Of a stretch of DNA of 34,895 nt, positions 1 to 7,565 are shown one piece after another. The position numbers were made by a program, and so were the translations under genes. The stretch is from Bacillota bacterium (GTDB lineage Bacteria; Bacteroidota; Bacteroidia; Bacteroidales; Bacteroidaceae). Under the pieces are notes generated by a model. That model worked only from the letters and a program-made list of their open reading frames with translations, ran no database searches and was not told where the DNA came from. Position 1 is the stretch's first letter; the number at the start of each line of letters is the position of its first letter. Location: NCBI GenBank assembly GCA_023664625.1, contig JAMPFD010000021.1, positions 1-34,895 of the forward strand, read 5' to 3'.

Positions 1-235
1 TTTGTATTGCAAATTTACAGCAACACACGTAAATATATGATCTATACACAATTACACATCTATTACACATTTACAGGTAACGCATAAGTCGCAGACATAC
101 AGTTAATAAGTAGCAAAAGATAGTTGCTATCATTACTTAACGACAGTAGTTATACCTTTTCTTGGTAGTCGATGTTTATCATTGCAAAGATACCTATTTT
201 TTTTTGAATACATATTTTTTTTGTCCTAAAACATC
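1..235. other. Left-end noncoding region beyond the late operon
   Basis: No convincing gene is seen here. On the minus strand TATCTTTG (185-192) and TAAATTTG (near position 8-15) match the Bacteroidota -7 element, but neither has a good -33 TTTG at 19-21 bp. Transcription from the first would pass an ATG opening only a 10-codon frame. Short direct repeats are present: ATTACACAT at 51-59 and 62-70, TACACA three times at 45-69, and ATTTACAG at 13-20 and 69-76. Such clusters can be integrase or regulator binding sites, but nothing here proves that. The GATAG/CTATC hairpin near 119-131 is short. The region may lead to the next module or the prophage end, which lies outside the window. Confidence 0.35.
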
Positions 236-268
236 AAAAAAAGTGTAGAATGTCTCCCGACATCCCAC
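236..268 (-). terminator. Intrinsic terminator of the late (virion/lysis) operon
   Basis: On the minus strand a 10-bp stem (arms at 259-268 and 245-254, two G-U pairs, GGGA loop) is followed by ACTTTTTTT (236-244). It lies 20 nt past the stop codon of the last late gene at 288, so it is well placed to end the leftward late transcript. Confidence 0.75.
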
Positions 269-287
269 GCCAAGTAAAATAAAAACA

Positions 288-902
288 TCATCTTATTATC
301 CTGGTGAACTCTAAGCATGTAATACGTGTATATGGATTACGGCTTACAATGTCCATCTTGCAATCTTTTACCTTTCTTGTCTTCCACAGGAAGCCGAGAA
401 ACCGCTTATAGTATACCGTTTCCGTAATTAACAACGAATCATATAAGGTTATAGAGCCCTCAAACCTATTGTCTGAAAGTTCACAACCGTGAAGTGTCAT
501 GTAGGAATCTTCTATATCTACACATCTCGCCGGCACGGTCACCGTATCTCCTGGAAGATATATCACAGAGTCATGCACATTGCCGCGGAGTTGCCGGATA
601 GTCTCCATGTTAGCAGATGCAACGGCTGTAAGGTCCCGGTTCTTAACACGCAGGGTGTTAATGAGCGCAGCATCTTCATGTCTGCACGCTATATACTCAT
701 CCATTGTCAGGCGCAATGACTTGACGGTGGCGGCGCTGAGACTGTCACGTGTCCTGTACACCTCGGCATCACGCAATGCCGTCACTGTGTTCTCACGATA
801 TATATCCCGCTCAACCGTCATCTGTCTTAATTCACGCTGCTGTCTGCTTATCACAATCAGCATGGCGGCAAGTATTCCTATATATACTATGTATGTCTTC
901 AT
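288..902 (-). CDS. Membrane-anchored coiled-coil phage protein, possible spanin-like
   Basis: A 204-residue protein with a short N-terminal membrane segment (about residues 3-18) and no downstream second one. A long polar, heptad-like region follows (about 20-110, rich in R, E, Q, L) and then a more compact C-terminal part containing FLGFLWKTRK. It resembles a family common in Bacteroides prophages that I recall as DUF6549, but the name is from memory. Single membrane anchor plus extended coiled coil is the architecture of i-spanins (Rz), which link the inner and outer membranes in lysis. However, the holin and endolysin lie 7 kb upstream, so a lysis role is inference. It is the last gene of the late operon, 28 nt after the tail-fibre-like gene and directly before the terminator. 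Confidence 0.6.
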   Translation of the reverse strand: MKTYIVYIGILAAMLIVISRQQRELRQMTVERDIYRENTVTALRDAEVYRTRDSLSAATVKSLRLTMDEYIACRHEDAALINTLRVKNRDLTAVASANMETIRQLRGNVHDSVIYLPGDTVTVPARCVDIEDSYMTLHGCELSDNRFEGSITLYDSLLITETVYYKRFLGFLWKTRKVKDCKMDIVSRNPYTRITCLEFTRIIR

Positions 903-930
903 ATACTGTCAGGCACTTGTTATCCCATTA

Positions 931-1548
931 TCAGCTGTCTATAACCGCCCACTCTATCTCTCCGGTACTATGGTCTCTTACTCCATTGAGTGTGACACTC
1001 GTATCACACAATGTACCCCGCACTTCATCAGAGAAATAATCCACAAAGTATCCTCCTACGCCTCCTCCACTGATTGTCAATATCAGATTTGTAGAACTCT
1101 GGACTGTACAGACATAGCTGCTCACCCTGTCGGCAATGCCATGTATGACAAACGGATATTGCCGCGTGTGGAGAACTTTATCTGTAACAAATAATGCAAA
1201 CGAATTATTTGCCATTCCAATTAACCGGAATGCCGGTAGACTATATGTAAACTCTGGACCAAAGAAAAATCTGTCAAGCTTAGCCTTATCGTCAGCTGAC
1301 ATAACTCCGGCAGTCTCAGTAGTAGCCTCGTTTATTGTTACAGGATTTGTCTCAATGTCGTCCAGCGCCCCGCTGTAAGTATTACCTATGGTTACATTAT
1401 TGGAATTATGCACAACGCCTCCGGCAATATCCTGCAAAGCGATGTAACGCTGACGCATGATATTGTAATAGCCTATAATTCTATCAACCTTATTTTTAAC
1501 TTTATTCCACAGGAGATTTGCCCCTGTGGAATCCATGAATTTCCCCAT
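931..1548 (-). CDS. Tail-fibre-like protein with fibre motif
   Basis: A 205-residue protein. The N-terminus (GKFMDSTGANLLWNKVK) closely resembles that of the protein encoded at 2396-3313 (GRFVDKAGIQLLWDSIK), which suggests a shared attachment module. At about residues 75-92 is TTETAGVMSADDKAKLD, a motif that recurs in Bacteroides phage fibre proteins and also occurs twice in the gene at 1567-2376. The C-terminal half (FFFGPEFTYSLPAFRLIG onward) is beta-rich in appearance and could be a small receptor-binding or tip domain. The ATG at 1548 is chosen over an upstream TTG. It sits 18 nt after the preceding fibre gene, so the two are probably cotranslated. Receptor binding is inference from position and motif. 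Confidence 0.6.
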   Translation of the reverse strand: MGKFMDSTGANLLWNKVKNKVDRIIGYYNIMRQRYIALQDIAGGVVHNSNNVTIGNTYSGALDDIETNPVTINEATTETAGVMSADDKAKLDRFFFGPEFTYSLPAFRLIGMANNSFALFVTDKVLHTRQYPFVIHGIADRVSSYVCTVQSSTNLILTISGGGVGGYFVDYFSDEVRGTLCDTSVTLNGVRDHSTGEIEWAVIDS

Positions 1549-1566
1549 CAATCACGCTCTTTAGGA

Positions 1567-2376
1567 TCATACAAATATCGCTTCCAGCTCGGCAATTGGT
1601 ATTGCACTGTCTGCCGTTGCAGCAGTTGCCACACTGTTAAGTTTAGCCTTATCTCCATGTGCCATAAGCCCGGGAGCTGTAGTCGTTGCCGTTGGTATTG
1701 TTACCTTGGGAGAGTCCTCCGTTGTATCATCGTCAAGGTTACGGAGAGTGAGGTCTATCTCATAGCCGGTCTTAGCCGTATTGACCTTGCCGGTGAATCC
1801 CTCTACTGATTCACGCATAAGGTCAAGTTTAGCCTTGTCCGTAGCAGACATGACACCTGCATGGGTTGATGTAGCTGATGATATTGTAGCTACACTTGAT
1901 TCAAGTGACGGTATACCGGCACGAATTTTCTTGACGGAGCCTTCAATGTCTACATAGTCAGCTCCTTCCGTGACGGAGATGTCAGAGATAAATTCCTCAT
2001 TCTTGATGTCTTCATCTTTAATATAAGGTGTCAGGTCTAATGTAATATTGCCGCTGCCGATGATGCTGTTGCCGTTGATGGTCTTCAATGTCGGCAACTG
2101 AGCTGCCGTCAACTTGCCATCCGTACCGAGAGTGGCTATGCCGTTCCCCTTGCCGAGCTTGTCGGTAACGTTGGTCTTGACGGCAGAAGCGATCTTGCTG
2201 TCTACCGCCTCAGGGGACGTGGAGCCTGCCTGAAGTTCCTTGTTTATCTCCGACTGGAACTTCCCCTGCTCTTGGTCGTAGATCTGTTCCGCCATGGCGA
2301 GCTTATCCTTGGCATCGCCCTGGGCACTGGTATAAAGGGTACCTGTAAGTTCTATTCCGCCTTTTAATGCTTCCAT
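1567..2376 (-). CDS. Tail fibre-like protein with repeated GVMSA.DKAKLD / GLMAHGDKAKLN motifs
   Basis: A 269-residue protein. The N-terminal 60 residues are helical (EALKGGIELTGTLYTSAQ, then a charged helix). A central part has typical fibre phrasing (ATLGTDGKLTAAQLPTLK, INGNSIIGSGNITLDL). Two GVM/GLM..DKAKL motifs follow at about residues 172-185 and 236-247. These short repeats are characteristic of side or tail fibres of Bacteroidota phages and appear once more in the neighbour at 931-1548. A strong ribosome binding site, AGGAGG, lies 9 nt before the ATG. It is the middle gene of a three-gene fibre cluster. The receptor cannot be predicted. Confidence 0.65.
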   Translation of the reverse strand: MEALKGGIELTGTLYTSAQGDAKDKLAMAEQIYDQEQGKFQSEINKELQAGSTSPEAVDSKIASAVKTNVTDKLGKGNGIATLGTDGKLTAAQLPTLKTINGNSIIGSGNITLDLTPYIKDEDIKNEEFISDISVTEGADYVDIEGSVKKIRAGIPSLESSVATISSATSTHAGVMSATDKAKLDLMRESVEGFTGKVNTAKTGYEIDLTLRNLDDDTTEDSPKVTIPTATTTAPGLMAHGDKAKLNSVATAATADSAIPIAELEAIFV

Positions 2377-2395
2377 ATTATTGTCCTCCTCTTAA

Positions 2396-3313
2396 TTATG
2401 CGATTACGAAACTGCGGGCACCGGCACTAAGCGGATTGGTGCTGCGATAACACTTGTAGTTGCCCTTGCCTGTGACCGCAACGGTCACGGCCGCCTCAAG
2501 TGGCACTGCAAAGCCGCCGAGGGTGACCTTGTTGATTGTCATGTTCGCCGGCACACAGAACCATATATATTCATCGTCAGCCGATGTGATGTTCGCCGTG
2601 CCGGACGCACTGCCGGAGATTCCCTGCTTCGTCAAGGCTGTGATGTCGTCACTTGTCAAGGTTGTCTTCGTGCTGCCGCCGACGTACTTCGGATAGTATG
2701 CGTTGACTGTCACAGACTTTGCAATGTCTGTAACGAGCTTCGGGTCTGCGTTGTCCACCTTGAACACACCGCTGAATGTGGTTGTGTCGGAAATGGTGTA
2801 TGAACTCTTCACCGCCTCCCCGTTGACCTCCAGCGCATACGTCAGTGCCGCACCGTCGAACTTGGCCGAATGGTTGATTGTCACGGCGGTGCTCACACCT
2901 TTCTCAATGGTGGTCTTGCTCGCACCGAATGTCACTGCGGCGTGGAGCTTGACAACGAGAGCCTTCACTTCGTCATCGCCGTCCTGACGCAGTTTGGCTT
3001 CACCGGCATCCCCATCTGTTATGCTCTTAGTTATACCTGCGAGTATACCTTCAAGGCTTTGTGTGTTGTCAACGTTCTCAAGGAACTTCGTTATTTCATT
3101 GAATGAGTTGATGGCGGCATCCGGATTGCTGACAAGAGTGTTCAGTGTACTTTTCAGCTGAGTGACCTCGCTGGCTGTAAGCCCATAACTGGTTACAAGT
3201 TCGTCTATGCGGTTGGAAAGGTCTGAAATATCAGCACCAGTGCCATCCGTAACATACTTCTTGATGGAATCCCACAGCAATTGGATTCCCGCTTTATCTA
3301 CAAATCGTCCCAT
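2396..3313 (-). CDS. Tail fibre / virion appendage protein
   Basis: A 305-residue protein. Residues 1-18 form the GRFVDKAGIQLLWDSIK module shared with the protein at 931-1548. A helical, probably trimeric coiled-coil stretch follows (about 25-110, SNRIDELVTSYGLTASEV...). The C-terminal 170 residues are rich in T, S, A and V with alternating polar and hydrophobic residues (TIEKGVSTAVTINHSAKF, TTFSGVFKVDNADPKLV), consistent with Ig-like or beta-sandwich domains. A domain of this kind is often found at the end of Bacteroides phage fibres. It is first in the fibre cluster, 6 nt after the gene at 3320. A virion-surface role is inferred from module sharing and position. Confidence 0.6.
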   Translation of the reverse strand: MGRFVDKAGIQLLWDSIKKYVTDGTGADISDLSNRIDELVTSYGLTASEVTQLKSTLNTLVSNPDAAINSFNEITKFLENVDNTQSLEGILAGITKSITDGDAGEAKLRQDGDDEVKALVVKLHAAVTFGASKTTIEKGVSTAVTINHSAKFDGAALTYALEVNGEAVKSSYTISDTTTFSGVFKVDNADPKLVTDIAKSVTVNAYYPKYVGGSTKTTLTSDDITALTKQGISGSASGTANITSADDEYIWFCVPANMTINKVTLGGFAVPLEAAVTVAVTGKGNYKCYRSTNPLSAGARSFVIA

Positions 3314-3319
3314 TTTGCT

Positions 3320-3985
3320 TTATTTTTTAACAATTTCTTTTATTTCTTCCTGTGATAAAACATTCACGTCCAACGTCTCATCAGTAACATTCAAGCCCTC
3401 GCCTATAGAGGTGAAGCCAAGCCTGAGAAGAGCATCAAGTTTTTCTTTGTATTCCGGACTCAGCAACTCTTCGGACAACAAATGCTGAATTTCGTCATAC
3501 TGCCCTGTCTCCTCGTTCCATTTCCTCTCTATCCAACAAATCTCCGGAGCCACGATAACATAAGGTTCCTGCTCATTTGCCGTTGTCTTGCACACAGGAA
3601 GACAGATGTCCGCCTGTGTCAGATACGCACAGCAGGTCATACTGTCATCCGGAAGGTTGGCGAGCGTCATTCCTGTCTTGCAGATAATGGCGACACTCTT
3701 ATGTCCGGACGGATAAGTACTGTCAGGTATGTCTGCGATGAATTCCAACGTCACCTGTCCGGGAGACAGGCTGTGGTCTTGGCATACTATCCATACATGC
3801 CCGTCCTTAATGTCCGCATAAGCATTGGTGTACAATCCTCCCGCATATGATGCCTTATATGTATTGACCTTAAAGCCGGAGAATATCTCCACACGCCAGT
3901 TGAAGTTCGGAATGCCGATGTCTTCACCAAGACAGTTTGAGAGTCTCAGCTTTATCTTGAAGTCTGATTTGTAATTAACTTCCAT
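3320..3985 (-). CDS. Probable baseplate/fibre-associated protein with N-terminal beta domain
   Basis: A 221-residue protein of unknown function. Residues 1-110 look like a beta-sandwich (DFKIKLRLSNCLGEDIGIPNFNW..., LSPGQVTLEFIADIPDSTYPSG). That phrasing recalls N-terminal domains of upper-baseplate proteins such as BppU, but the match is by impression only. The C-terminal 60 residues are helical and charged (LLSEELLSPEYKEKLDALLRLGF, then NVLSQEEIKEIVKK), suggesting a trimerisation or docking helix for the fibre gene that follows. It starts 11 nt after the zincin-like gene and ends 6 nt before the fibre gene. The position at the head of the fibre cluster supports a connector role. Confidence 0.45.
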   Translation of the reverse strand: MEVNYKSDFKIKLRLSNCLGEDIGIPNFNWRVEIFSGFKVNTYKASYAGGLYTNAYADIKDGHVWIVCQDHSLSPGQVTLEFIADIPDSTYPSGHKSVAIICKTGMTLANLPDDSMTCCAYLTQADICLPVCKTTANEQEPYVIVAPEICWIERKWNEETGQYDEIQHLLSEELLSPEYKEKLDALLRLGFTSIGEGLNVTDETLDVNVLSQEEIKEIVKK

Positions 3986-3996
3986 ATTTAACTTGG

Positions 3997-4410
3997 TTAA
4001 TGTTCATTACGACAATGGTCACAAAGCAGCCCCTGAACATACGGAAAAAGCATGAATGCTATATCTCCACAGAGATAGCACGCTTCCTCACTGTTCTGGT
4101 CAATTCCGAACTCATTGGCTATATGCTGCTGAAGGTGGCGTATCTCATGTACGATGGAATTGAAGAACTCACCCGCAGAGGATGTAATCTCTGTCACCCA
4201 CACTGTCTCACGGCCGGCAGGACTGGAATATGTCAGTCCGTTATTAAGCCGCCTTGACGTGAGGTTCGAATAAGCCCTGCTAACAGAATGGGCATCCGCT
4301 CCTATCTGACGCATCTTCCCGAGTATTTCGTCCGTATAGTACTCATGAACTGCAATATATGCGTATATGACCCAGTCATAGCGAGGTATGTACAATCGTG
4401 CCCGTATCAT
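3997..4410 (-). CDS. Zincin-like protein with HEIRH motif
   Basis: A 137-residue protein. Residues 88-92 are HEIRH, an exact HExxH zinc-protease signature, in a predicted helix (SIVHEIRHLQQHIANE). Glu108 or Glu109 in the following segment could be the third zinc ligand, as in gluzincins. Two CxxC pairs follow (Cys111/114 and Cys130/133) and might bind a second metal. The N-terminal half shows no known domain, and there is no signal peptide. It lies between virion-associated genes and the fibre cluster and overlaps nothing. It may process a virion protein, aid penetration of the cell envelope, or be an inactive structural relative. The catalytic motif is seen; the substrate is unknown. Confidence 0.6.
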   Translation of the reverse strand: MIRARLYIPRYDWVIYAYIAVHEYYTDEILGKMRQIGADAHSVSRAYSNLTSRRLNNGLTYSSPAGRETVWVTEITSSAGEFFNSIVHEIRHLQQHIANEFGIDQNSEEACYLCGDIAFMLFPYVQGLLCDHCRNEH

Positions 4411-4411
4411 A

Positions 4412-4834
4412 TTACATTATATCCTCCCACTCTATAGGCATGCCGTTGCCCACCATAGTGGCAACCCAGCGTCGGAACGCGGTTTCCGGAGATGCATCAG
4501 CATCGTCGATATAATCCTTTATGAACATGGCAAGATGCTTCTCGTCCTCAATGCTTGACTTCCAATAATCGGCACGCGCCATATTGCAGACGAATGTCGA
4601 ATTATACAGAGTGTCGCTCTCAAGTCTCACGCCGTGTTTCGTAAGAAGTTCCTCCACCTGCTCTCTCTTCCACGGCTCCAAAGGCTCTTCCTTCCCCGTG
4701 ACACCGTTCCTGCGCTTCATCAGCTTCACTGCATAGTCACAGGCATGCTTGGAGAAGTTCCACCCGTAATGTGTAATATATGCACGCATAGCGGGCGGCA
4801 TATCATCGTAGATGTCTAACGGCTGACGTTTCAT
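4412..4834 (-). CDS. Conserved phage protein of unknown function
   Basis: A 140-residue soluble protein starting MKRQPLDIYDDMPPAMRAYI. An in-frame ATG 30 nt further upstream exists, but AGAAGG lies ten bases before the start used here and the extra residues are a lysine/asparagine run, so the downstream start is preferred. The body is helical, with conserved-looking phrases such as YGWNFSKHACDYAVKLM and EPLEPWKREQVEELL. I recognise this as a type common in Bacteroides siphophage virion regions but know no function. The gene follows a perfect 11-bp hairpin and ends one base before the zincin-like gene, so the two are probably cotranslated. Confidence 0.55.
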   Translation of the reverse strand: MKRQPLDIYDDMPPAMRAYITHYGWNFSKHACDYAVKLMKRRNGVTGKEEPLEPWKREQVEELLTKHGVRLESDTLYNSTFVCNMARADYWKSSIEDEKHLAMFIKDYIDDADASPETAFRRWVATMVGNGMPIEWEDIM

Positions 4835-4865
4835 GTTATTTTCCTTCTTTTTTTTGTTGTTCATG

Positions 4866-4894
4866 AACAGGACGGATATTTAGTCCGTCCTGTT
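4866..4894. other. Perfect 11-bp intercistronic hairpin
   Basis: Arms 4866-4876 and 4884-4894 are perfectly complementary with a 7-nt loop. The hairpin lies between the genes ending at 4901 and starting at 4834 on the minus strand. The leftward transcript has no U-run after it, while the rightward strand continues TTATTATTTT, so as a terminator it would stop antisense (plus-strand) transcription. On the late mRNA it may be a processing or stabilising hairpin that sets different expression of the two cistrons. Confidence 0.5.
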
Positions 4895-4900
4895 ATTATT

Positions 4901-5203
4901 TTACATCCGAGTGTAGCGTCCTGTGATTGCGGAACGTCCGCGGCGGTCGCCGTATTCCCTTCTGCTGCCCGCCATCGGGTATCTTGGATAATGACGTTCG
5001 TCCATCATTTCGTAGTCGTCACGGTCACCGTAAGAATAATCTGAATCACGGTCGCCGTAACCTCCACGTTCACCCATTTCTGCACTCTCACACATCTGCT
5101 CTGCCAGGGACATTGCCCTGCCGAATATACGCAAGCCGTCCTCTATCATGCCTTTCAGCTCTTCTGTCTTCTGCCGCGGCACACGGATCATTATTGTACT
5201 CAT
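4901..5203 (-). CDS. Small protein with RG/DY-rich low-complexity tail
   Basis: A 100-residue protein. Residues 1-45 form a predicted helix (MIRVPRQKTEELKGMIEDGL...). Residues 46-100 are low-complexity and rich in G, D, R and Y (GGYGDRDSDYSYGDRDDYE). The tail is highly charged and probably disordered. Proteins with this layout are frequent in gut Bacteroidota phages, but I know of no proven role. Nucleic-acid or capsid contact is only a guess from the RG content. It starts 3 nt after the stop codon of the gene at 5206, so they are translationally coupled. Confidence 0.5.
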   Translation of the reverse strand: MSTIMIRVPRQKTEELKGMIEDGLRIFGRAMSLAEQMCESAEMGERGGYGDRDSDYSYGDRDDYEMMDERHYPRYPMAGSRREYGDRRGRSAITGRYTRM

Positions 5204-5205
5204 AA

Positions 5206-5727
5206 CTAATCTCCTTTCTTTTTGGAGGAAGATGCTCCGTTTTCCTTGAGCTGGCTTGTCAGTTGTGACATCATCTGTGACATTTGCATAACCTGAGCCT
5301 TCAGATCCGAAATTTCCTGTTGCTGCTGAGCCTTCAGCATCTCTTCAGGGTTTATCTGCTGCAACAGCGTATCACACGCACTTATGCGCTGCTTATGCCA
5401 CTCCACCGAGTTGATTGCGTCAACGGAGGCCTGACGCATTGAATGCACCTCCGTGTTCAAGGCTTCCTTGGTACAGACAATCATCACTTTCTCGCCTGTA
5501 TTGTTGTTGGCAACCTCGGCTATCTCAGCATTAGGAGGCAAGTTCTGATACGGCGTGACTTTCTCACCTGTCCTGATACTGATATTGACGGGCATATTGG
5601 GGAGCGTAGGGTAATATCCTGTCATCGGATTGCTTGTCCCCTCAACACTGCCCTGCTCGACAAAAGGTGTAGATGCACACTTATGGAGTATGTATATCTG
5701 GCTTCCTTGTCTTAGATTAGAAAACAT
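5206..5727 (-). CDS. Virion-associated protein with C-terminal coiled coil (unknown)
   Basis: A 173-residue protein. The N-terminal 90 residues look beta-rich (GSQIYILHKCASTPFVEQG, TGEKVTPYQNLPPNAEIAEV). Residues 95-160 form a glutamine/methionine-rich coiled coil (AQQQQEISDLKAQVMQMSQM), and the tail is serine/lysine-rich. I recognise the layout from Bacteroides siphophages but not the function. It lies 25 nt after the small beta-rich gene at 5753 and 3 nt before the RG-rich protein. A structural or accessory virion role is inferred from its position between the tail and fibre clusters. Confidence 0.45.
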   Translation of the reverse strand: MFSNLRQGSQIYILHKCASTPFVEQGSVEGTSNPMTGYYPTLPNMPVNISIRTGEKVTPYQNLPPNAEIAEVANNNTGEKVMIVCTKEALNTEVHSMRQASVDAINSVEWHKQRISACDTLLQQINPEEMLKAQQQQEISDLKAQVMQMSQMMSQLTSQLKENGASSSKKKGD

Positions 5728-5752
5728 CTTCTTTGCTGTTGTTAATTATGCG

Positions 5753-6094
5753 TCATACGACGCTGTTGAAAACTTGGAATGTTCCGGCACCCCTGTCAAA
5801 GAAGAAGAGGTAATATCCGGAAGCGGAAATGTCTGCGGATGTAAGCGGCACGCCGCCACCCTTTGTCGCCGCCACCCTTGCGTTATTGCCGGTCTTGAAG
5901 AACACCGGCAGTGTTCCCGTAGTTCCTGTAGGAGCAGCTGCAGTGATGTCGACAATAAGGATGCCGTTATATGGCGTCATCAGGAAAGGATGCGAGGTAA
6001 AATTGAATGTGACGCTGTCCGCCGTCACCGTAGGGGTACCCACAGACTTGATTCCCCATATTCCTGAACGGTTAAATGGTCGTGGATTCGCCAT
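5753..6094 (-). CDS. Small beta-rich virion protein
   Basis: A 113-residue protein starting MANPRPFNRSGIWGIKSVG. The frame is open further upstream, but AGAAGGGAGG lies just before this ATG and fixes the start. The sequence is rich in T, V, G, F and A with alternating hydrophobic positions (TVTADSVTFNFTSHPFL, GILIVDITAAAPTGTTG), consistent with a single beta-sandwich or decoration-type domain. The product is unknown. It is 14 nt downstream of the Gly/Asn-rich protein gene, and the two are likely coexpressed from the promoter at 7126-7156. Confidence 0.5.
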   Translation of the reverse strand: MANPRPFNRSGIWGIKSVGTPTVTADSVTFNFTSHPFLMTPYNGILIVDITAAAPTGTTGTLPVFFKTGNNARVAATKGGGVPLTSADISASGYYLFFFDRGAGTFQVFNSVV

Positions 6095-6108
6095 AAAAGC
6101 CTCCCTTC

Positions 6109-7080
6109 TTAACCAAACTGACCGCCGAACTGGCCAACGCCATTCAGACCGTAAAGACCTGCACCATAGGCTACGCAATTCGGAACTGTTACAAATGGCT
6201 GATATGGAACATTAACAGTATTCGGCTGCTTGCAGTCTATGTCGTTCAGCTTCTGTATGGCCGGCGCAAGTTCCGCCTGACGCTCGGCGCGTGCCTTGAG
6301 TGTCGCATTCTCTGCAGTAAGGGCTGTAATCTCACGCTGCATCCTGTCCTTATCCTGTTGGTCAAGCTTGGCAATGATACGGTCACCGTTGGCATCGATT
6401 GTCTGCTTGATACCACACACGTCGGTCGCCATCTGGTAGCCCATCTGCGCGAAACCGCGGTCCATGCCTGTCTGAAGGGTACCGACACCTGTCATGACCG
6501 TATTTTGAATATCCTTCAGCCCGAGCTGGTTCTGGAATCCCTGCTGTGTTATCGCATCGCGAAGAGTGCAGCAGCAGGTGGCAAGCTGTGACTGGAGTGA
6601 GTTGTCCCCCTGCATAATCGCCGTGAGAATCTGATTGAACGACTGCCCCTGTGCGCTTCCGAGAGAGTATATCTCCCTGCTTACGCCGTTGACGGCAGCA
6701 ATAATGGCATCAGAAGATGTGTTGGTCATGTTGGCAAGAGACTGGATGTCAACGCCGTTACGCTGCAGCATCTGCATAAGGAGCTGAGTGTTGCTGTCAT
6801 TGTTGATTATGCCTGGAACAGCACCGCCAAAACCACTGCGGCTGCCGCCAAACAGACCGCCGAAGCCGTTATTGCCAAATATCGCAAGTATTACGACAAG
6901 TGCAATGATGTCGCTTAGTCCGTTGTTCCCGAACCCGCCACGATTAGTACACATTGCTATCAGCGACGGATCAACTCCCTGCTTCTGGAGCAAGGCCGGA
7001 AGCATCGCCAAGATACTGTTGTTTGCCGAGTTGCCGTCGTTAAACACGAAGCACTCCGCTGGATTGGAGAAATTTCCCAT
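6109..7080 (-). CDS. Gly/Asn-rich virion-associated protein with hydrophobic segment and coiled coil
   Basis: A 323-residue protein starting MGNFSNPAECFVFNDG; the promoter at 7126-7156 argues against a more upstream start. It contains a hydrophobic stretch (about residues 56-70, LSDIIALVVILAIFG), glycine/phenylalanine/asparagine-rich patches (FGNNGFGGLFGG), and a central region of short repeats resembling QGFQNQ / GMDRGFAQ. A coiled coil follows (RMQREITALTAENATLKARA), then a Gly/Tyr-rich C-terminus ending GQFGGQFG. Similar layouts occur in structural regions of gut Firmicutes and Bacteroidota phages, where they are unnamed. A virion or membrane-penetration role is inference. It is the first gene after its own promoter. 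Confidence 0.55.
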   Translation of the reverse strand: MGNFSNPAECFVFNDGNSANNSILAMLPALLQKQGVDPSLIAMCTNRGGFGNNGLSDIIALVVILAIFGNNGFGGLFGGSRSGFGGAVPGIINNDSNTQLLMQMLQRNGVDIQSLANMTNTSSDAIIAAVNGVSREIYSLGSAQGQSFNQILTAIMQGDNSLQSQLATCCCTLRDAITQQGFQNQLGLKDIQNTVMTGVGTLQTGMDRGFAQMGYQMATDVCGIKQTIDANGDRIIAKLDQQDKDRMQREITALTAENATLKARAERQAELAPAIQKLNDIDCKQPNTVNVPYQPFVTVPNCVAYGAGLYGLNGVGQFGGQFG

Positions 7081-7125
7081 AATAAATGTGTTTGTGTTGT
7101 TTCGTTCCAAAATCAGAACTTGGTG

Positions 7126-7156
7126 CAAAGATATATCATTATTGCTAATGAATAAA
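7126..7156 (-). promoter_or_regulatory. Bacteroidota-type promoter for the 6109-7080 operon
   Basis: TATCTTTG (minus strand of 7126-7133) lies 19 bp from TTTA (7153-7156), one base off the TTTG -33 consensus. It sits about 45 nt before the ATG at 7080 and would drive the virion-associated and fibre genes separately from the long upstream operon. Confidence 0.6.
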
Positions 7157-7187
7157 AAAGATGAATACTATATTGTTGCGGTCTTAT

Positions 7188-7535
7188 TTACTTTTTATTT
7201 TCCACACCTTTATTAATGGCGTGACATACTGCTGACGCTTCATCGTGTACCACACGGAAAGCACGTGACGTATGACGGTAGTTATGACCTGTCTTGAGCA
7301 AGTGCCTGACAGAATGTGTCGTACGCCCCAGCAGCTGTGCTGCTGTCGTTATTGAGAATCCTGCACTTATGACCATCATGACAAGCAGACATCGCGATAT
7401 GACCGCATTCTCTGATCTCGATTTTCCGATGACATCCTCCCTCGTCAGAGACATTCTTCCGTCTGACAACTCCATTGCACAGCATTTTATGACGATGTCC
7501 ACTATGTCATTCAGGTACTTTTCTTTATTATTCAT
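7188..7535 (-). CDS. DnaA C-terminal-domain-like DNA-binding protein
   Basis: A 115-residue protein beginning MNNKEKYLNDIVD; AAAGG lies 6-10 nt before this ATG, favouring it over one 27 nt upstream. The segment KSRSENAVISRCLLVMMVISAGFSITTAAQLLGRTTHSVRHLL has the layout of the DnaA domain IV helix-turn-helix. The GRTTHSVRHLL part matches the DnaA signature region (G.RDHTTVLHA) that contacts the DnaA box. No ATPase domain is present. Standalone proteins of this type occur in Bacteroidota phages. The position between the endolysin and the next promoter suggests a late transcriptional or replication modulator, which is inference. Confidence 0.6.
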   Translation of the reverse strand: MNNKEKYLNDIVDIVIKCCAMELSDGRMSLTREDVIGKSRSENAVISRCLLVMMVISAGFSITTAAQLLGRTTHSVRHLLKTGHNYRHTSRAFRVVHDEASAVCHAINKGVENKK

Positions 7536-7565
7536 AGCCTTTACCTTTGGTAATTTAACCACATT

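Noticed and set aside
580..1194. A 204-codon plus-strand frame across the two leftmost genes
   Set aside because: It spans two well-supported minus-strand genes and their gap, and has an implausible residue composition.
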